DNA of 63,535 nt from an uncultured Roseburia sp. (GTDB lineage: Bacteria > Bacillota > Clostridia > Lachnospirales > Lachnospiraceae): assembly GCA_910587865.1 (NCBI GenBank), contig CAJUNX010000007.1:55234-118768 (forward strand), given 5' to 3'. The position numbers were made by a program, and so were the translations under genes. The notes under the pieces were generated by a model, which did no database searches, was not told where the DNA came from, and was given only the letters and a program-made list of their open reading frames with translations. This document shows, piece after piece, positions 60,116 to 63,535 of this stretch. Positions within the stretch are counted from its first letter, which is position 1, and each line of letters opens with the position of its first letter.

Positions 60116-61309
60116 TTATATTTCTATCGTTTCGCCCATTACAAGCTGATAGAATTCTTTCTCTAAAAACTCCTGCTTTACCTGCTTTATAAATTTTCTG
60201 TCACTCACAATCCGATAGATCGTCACGGCCAGTCCGCCCACGTCCAGATACCGCAGTCCGTTCCTGCCCAGCTCTGCGTTCGATGTGGCGACCGCCATTG
60301 CCTCCATAATCGCTACTGCTATGAGATTACTGGCAGAAGCAATGAGATTGGAATAGGTCAGAATCTTTCTCGTGCGCACATCATACAGGTTTCTCGCTCC
60401 GAAGGATTCTTCATAAAAAAGGCCGTGAATCATTGCGATCATTGTATTGATAAGAATGGAGTAAGCCGCCTGTTTTCCGACGGTAAGCATATTGGCAGTA
60501 TCCACTCCATGTTCCGCCAGCATCTGCGCCGCGTCCGGAGACAGCGCTGTCATTCCGGGGAGCGGAAGCCCCGCGATGGAAAACAGATCGGATTTTAAAT
60601 GCAGGCGCTGTTTGATCACAGCCAGCGCAAGCGCCTGCGGCTCTGTTTTCGACCTCTCGATTACCTTTTCCATCATCAGCATGGTGCTGGCATGCTGTAC
60701 GATTTTCGGCTTCATCCTTCCGTCCGCCATGGGGGATGGTTTGATATGATAGCTCTGGAACGCCCAGTCGGTCAGCGTGCTGGTCATAATATTTGCCGTT
60801 CCGAATACCCAGCCGAACAGCGGATCATGACCTAATGTGCGGAACCGGTGGGCACTGCCGCTTAATCCGAGCTGAAAATCAGCGCTGCCGAACTGTGTAT
60901 CGTACGGAACACCCTGCAGTATGATATCGTTCAGACTCGCATAGTACCGCTTCGTTTTATCCTGCCCGTCCGGTACGGAAACACTGCCGAATAGATTCCG
61001 CTCTTCCTCGTGGGCTTCCTTCGCGCTTTCCTTATCCGTCATCCTCTCTTTAAACGGAGTCAGAAGATATTGTCTGATACACTGCAGCGCTGTCGCAAAA
61101 AATAAGAAGCTTATATCGGTTCCGGTAAGCTTTGTCGCCTGCTCAAACTGCCGGTCCAGATCTCTGAGTATGACAGCTGCATTTGCGGATACCTCTGACA
61201 CTCTCCTGGCTTCTTTTGAAATACGATCAAACGCTGCCGTATCCCGCTTCGCATCCAGAAGGATCGTCTGTTTTTGTTTTTTTAAATTCTCATATTTTCT
61301 ACTGGCCAT
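60116..61309 (-). CDS. Multi-pass membrane protein, unknown, partner of the propeller protein
   Basis: A 397-residue protein I do not recognise. The first 65 residues are a charged helix (KYENLKKQKQTILLDAKRD), followed by hydrophobic segments near 68-85, 285-302, 322-340 and 348-363. A central region (about 100-270) is soluble and rich in Gly and Ala (SADFQLGLSGSAHRF). The start is ATG 61309, with AGGAG five bases upstream; the GTG two codons earlier is not used. It lies between the WYL gene (66 bp) and the propeller gene (15 bp). Confidence 0.6.
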   Translation of the reverse strand: MASRKYENLKKQKQTILLDAKRDTAAFDRISKEARRVSEVSANAAVILRDLDRQFEQATKLTGTDISFLFFATALQCIRQYLLTPFKERMTDKESAKEAHEEERNLFGSVSVPDGQDKTKRYYASLNDIILQGVPYDTQFGSADFQLGLSGSAHRFRTLGHDPLFGWVFGTANIMTSTLTDWAFQSYHIKPSPMADGRMKPKIVQHASTMLMMEKVIERSKTEPQALALAVIKQRLHLKSDLFSIAGLPLPGMTALSPDAAQMLAEHGVDTANMLTVGKQAAYSILINTMIAMIHGLFYEESFGARNLYDVRTRKILTYSNLIASASNLIAVAIMEAMAVATSNAELGRNGLRYLDVGGLAVTIYRIVSDRKFIKQVKQEFLEKEFYQLVMGETIEI

Positions 61310-61375
61310 TTTCACTCCTGTTGATATGAGCAGACATCTCTGCTTTTTTTCATGAATCCTACGCCGGTGTCTGTG

Positions 61376-62344
61376 CTATGCGTCGGAATGCGGCTTGTAA
61401 TTATGGTACATCAGCTCTATTTCTCTGGCCATTTCTTCTGCATAATGTTTTGGCTTCAGAATCTTTACCCAGTGTCCCTGGGATAACAAAAACATGCTGA
61501 CTCCTTCCCCATAGATTTCCGCTTCCACCAGATATTTTTTCCCTTCTTTTGAAATAATTCTCGCTGTCTGCAGACGATCCAGCACTGCCTGCACGGACGG
61601 ACCTGTAAATTCAAAGGTGATCCGTTTTGACTCTCCCGGAATCATATACTGTATCTTTTTTCTCAGTTCCCCTTCGTCAAATCTGTCGGAATAATCCAGT
61701 GGAAACGTATCCCTGTGCTTCACCATTTTGAGGATTCTGTCGATCCTGTAATAGTGCGGACTGCTTCCGGTTTCACAGGAGGCAGCGATTAAATAAAAAT
61801 AATATTCCGAAAACATAATACTCAGAGGGCGAATCCGGCGCTCAATCTGACTTCCGTCCATCTTATTATAGATGATGGTGATTTCATTCTGCCCGACAAT
61901 ACAATGGGTGATTTTCCATATCAGTTCCGTCAGATCCGTGCAGAAATGATGCACTCCCTGATAATGGTACATTTCTTTTGCGGTGAGGTATTCAAGACTG
62001 TTTCTGTCTTCCTTTCCCGTGAAGTTTTTTATTTTCTCAAACAAATCCAGCAGTTCTATTTTATCTATCGCCCTGACTCCCGTTAATATTTTCATGATAA
62101 GCAGAAATTCTTTCGGCAAAAGGCTGTTGCCGTTATCGATCCGATATGTTTTTAAATCACGGGCGTATTTTAGTTCGATGTTCTTTACGATATCACGATG
62201 ATCCGCCAGGAAATTTCTTATTTCATTCATATCTCTGGATATGCTTTTTACTGATACGCCGTATTCTGAAGCAAGAGATTTCAGATTAACACTTTCCCCC
62301 TGCATCATTCGATAAAATATCCCAAGCAAGCGCTCTCTTTTCAT
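61376..62344 (-). CDS. WYL-domain transcriptional regulator
   Basis: A 322-residue regulator with an N-terminal helix-turn-helix (LKSLASEYGVSVKSISRDMNEIRNFL), a central WYL-type domain (about 135-215, ending RRIRPLSIMFSEYYFYLIAASC) and a WCX-like C-terminal dimer part (FEFTGPSVQAVLDRL). WYL proteins sense ligands, often nucleic-acid fragments, and commonly control defence or DNA-damage operons. It is the first gene of a three-gene operon; a candidate operator overlaps its promoter at 62420-62451. Confidence 0.88.
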   Translation of the reverse strand: MKRERLLGIFYRMMQGESVNLKSLASEYGVSVKSISRDMNEIRNFLADHRDIVKNIELKYARDLKTYRIDNGNSLLPKEFLLIMKILTGVRAIDKIELLDLFEKIKNFTGKEDRNSLEYLTAKEMYHYQGVHHFCTDLTELIWKITHCIVGQNEITIIYNKMDGSQIERRIRPLSIMFSEYYFYLIAASCETGSSPHYYRIDRILKMVKHRDTFPLDYSDRFDEGELRKKIQYMIPGESKRITFEFTGPSVQAVLDRLQTARIISKEGKKYLVEAEIYGEGVSMFLLSQGHWVKILKPKHYAEEMAREIELMYHNYKPHSDA

Positions 62345-62419
62345 TGACTCTTACCACTTCCTTCCACTCGTACCGTGCTGCATCATCCTGAAGCAACAGG
62401 CGCCTGATGTCTGATTAAA

Positions 62420-62451
62420 ATTATAATACGGCATGCAGACATATGTATGTC
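62420..62451 (-). promoter_or_regulatory. WYL-operon promoter and candidate operator
   Basis: TATAAT (62425-62420) has no good -35 at 17 bases (ATACAT). A perfect dyad, GACATA-CA-TATGTC on the minus strand (62438-62451), covers the -35 position, where an activator or autoregulator would sit. Confidence 0.55.
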
Positions 62452-62469
62452 CTTCTAAAAAAATACTTT

Positions 62470-62562
62470 TCATTCTTTCACAGTATAGCTGTTCCAATCC
62501 TTCCCGTGAATCGGCAGCCGGTCAGAATTTATGGACTCTTCATACTGACCCTGAGTGAGAAA
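62470..62562 (-). pseudogene. Lipoprotein gene remnant
   Basis: Read on the minus strand, this encodes FLTQGQYEESINSDRLP followed by IHGKDWNSYTVKE and a stop. It matches the AFYDDARESYINFDQLP and VDEEDWISYSVGE part of the intact lipoprotein downstream of it in reading order (62694-63332). It lacks a start and signal peptide, so it is a relic of a second copy. The rest of 62563-62693 shows no gene. Confidence 0.7.
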
Positions 62563-62592
62563 AATCCCGTAATATTATAACAGGCAGAAAAA
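62560..62592. repeat. Left copy of a 33 bp repeat flanking the lipoprotein gene
   Basis: AAAAATCCCGTAATATTATA and the following CAGGCAGAAAA recur at 63481-63513 as AAAAATCTCGTAATATTATT and AAGGACAGAAAA. The offset of 921 bp spans one lipoprotein gene, consistent with a tandem gene duplication. Confidence 0.7.
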
Positions 62593-62693
62593 CGACACCT
62601 CACTTTCCAGGGCTAAAGTTATTCTGTTCAAAAAGTTGATGCAGCTGCTTTTGCTCATGTACGGGCGCTCAACTCATGCTTCGCAGAATGTGC

Positions 62694-63332
62694 TCATTCA
62701 TGCGAGCATAATTCGCCCATTTCGCGAAGCACGGCTGAACTTATGTGGTTAAAACCAAAAATTTCACTTAACAGCTTCTCATATTCTTCCATAGATATCT
62801 TCGCATCACGGTAAGTAAAAACGCTATTTTCATCATATTGGTCATCAGGTGAGTCCCAGTACTCTGCTCCCAGCCGAAATTCATCTGCTATCCTGCCATC
62901 CCCATCATATCTCGTCAGCCAGTATATCTGTCTTCCTGCATGTGTAGTATCACTGTGCACAATCCAGGTGGCATGATCGTAATGAGTGTAGGACAAAACC
63001 CCCGCTGTCCCCTCCCCGGCAGCTAATACATATGCTTCCCCGTCCCTTGCATCAATGTACATGCCCCCATAAGGACCGTTCAGAATCAGCTCGTTCTCGC
63101 CGTCGTTATCCAGGTCAGTCCGTTCTCCCACGGAATAGCTGATCCAGTCTTCCTCATCAACCGGCAGCTGGTCAAAATTTATGTACGATTCCCTGGCATC
63201 GTCATAAAATGCCGGGATTTCACCGGCAAGAAACGCATCCAGCAACTCATCTGATTCCTTACCTTTTCTTCCGCATCCCATTGCTAAAAACAACATGCCA
63301 AATAGCAAAACCGATGTAAATCTTCTTTTCAT
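62694..63332 (-). CDS. Lipoprotein with a calcium-binding-like loop
   Basis: A 212-residue lipoprotein. A basic start MKRRFTS and hydrophobic segment lead to the lipobox LAMGC, with lipid-modified Cys near residue 20. A loop DLDNDGENEL resembles the Asp-rich repeats seen in integrin-like and EF-hand-type proteins. The rest is Tyr/Asp-rich without a known domain. ATG at 63332 has GGGAGG five bases upstream; the frame extends to 63410 without signal features. A remnant of a second copy lies downstream, and the repeat at 63481 suggests more copies beyond the window. Confidence 0.75.
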   Translation of the reverse strand: MKRRFTSVLLFGMLFLAMGCGRKGKESDELLDAFLAGEIPAFYDDARESYINFDQLPVDEEDWISYSVGERTDLDNDGENELILNGPYGGMYIDARDGEAYVLAAGEGTAGVLSYTHYDHATWIVHSDTTHAGRQIYWLTRYDGDGRIADEFRLGAEYWDSPDDQYDENSVFTYRDAKISMEEYEKLLSEIFGFNHISSAVLREMGELCSHE

Positions 63333-63480
63333 TTTTACCTCCCTATCGACGGAAAGGCCCCTGCCCCAACCCTGTAAATCAATATCTTTTGTACAATATA
63401 CTTTCTCCATGAATCTTCTGCGCTTCTACACAATTCCGCCCTTACTTGTGATATGGCTCTCCATAACACTCCCAAGTGCA

Positions 63481-63513
63481 AAAAATCTCGTAATATTATT
63501 AAGGACAGAAAAT
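63481..63513. repeat. Right copy of the lipoprotein-flanking repeat
   Basis: See the left copy at 62560-62592. This copy runs directly into a hairpin at the window end. Confidence 0.7.
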
Positions 63514-63531
63514 CTTTAAAATTTTCTGCCC
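63503..63531 (-). terminator. Possible terminator of the gene beyond the right edge
   Basis: GGGCAGAAAAT and ATTTTCTGTCC (minus strand) pair with one mismatch around a 7-base loop; the T-run is weak. It would end a gene lying to the right of the window. Confidence 0.4.
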
Positions 63532-63535
63532 TGTG

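Noticed and set aside
1..63535. tRNA or rRNA genes, insertion sequences, replication origin
   Set aside because: No cloverleaf, rRNA segment, transposase or DnaA-box cluster was recognised on either strand by reading; a covariance search was not possible.

Overview
The window reads as a chromosomal segment of a Gram-positive anaerobe of the class Clostridia, most likely a Lachnospiraceae member (family-level inference, no search was run). The grounds are: a lexA gene divergent from a yneA-like LysM gene with Bacillus-type SOS boxes; an L27 protein with the cleavable N-terminal leader next to its protease Prp; RemA, RecU, RqcH/NFACT, YlbJ and RsfS/YqeK; a HisZ-dependent histidine pathway; and the paired radical-SAM genes of the TIGR03960/TIGR03936 type beside RNase G. 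By eye, base composition is moderately GC-rich over most of the window and clearly more AT-rich in the last ~6 kb.

Layout. 1-1839: a TtcA-like tRNA thiolase and a Xer-type recombinase (+). 1852-4228: plsC, then the SOS pair yneA-like/lexA, which share a promoter region. 4276-17906 (all -): one long housekeeping block read TIGR03960 radical SAM, DUF2344, rng, [a 1485-residue DUF4062-NTPase-repeat protein], rplU, prp, rpmA, obgE, yhbY, nadD, yqeK, rsfS. 18093-19585: a small membrane protein and an acyltransferase-3. 19679-25297 (-): hisZ-hisG-hisD-hisB-hisIE behind a consensus promoter with an operator-like dyad. 25294-36454: recU, a metal-type regulator, two pseudouridine synthases, FMN-binding, GNAT and NUDIX genes, YgiQ, an M23 peptidase, pepD and ylbJ. 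36638-43083 (-): the operon yicC-remA-gmk-rpoZ-rimO-pgsA-cinA-rsmD-coaD and a coiled-coil protein. 43136-45769: an SGNH/MBOAT O-acylation pair. 45859-53182: a ferritin-like protein, an HPr-like protein, a BlaR1/BlaI pair with visible operators, pepF, and a DUF2975-like/XRE/lipoprotein trio. 53220-55272: rqcH. 55356-63535: the AT-richer end, holding a membrane gene broken at a G10 tract, a WYL regulator/membrane protein/propeller operon, and duplicated lipoproteins.

What stands out. (1) The gene at 55356-57645 has an intact promoter, ribosome site and both reading-frame halves, separated only by a run of ten G; nine G would restore one frame, the signature of a phase-variable surface gene. (2) The three genes at 57854-62344 (WYL regulator, multi-pass membrane protein, duplicated-domain propeller protein) form a compact operon that I do not recognise. 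(3) A very large NLR-like DUF4062/NTPase protein sits inside an otherwise conserved ribosomal-protein/Obg operon. (4) At least twelve places carry local direct duplications with repeat spacings of 33-138 bp, unrelated in sequence from place to place, lying either between genes or in linkers of otherwise conserved proteins (NadD, a RluD-type synthase, YlbJ, BlaR1, RqcH); this looks like a genome-wide habit of local duplication.
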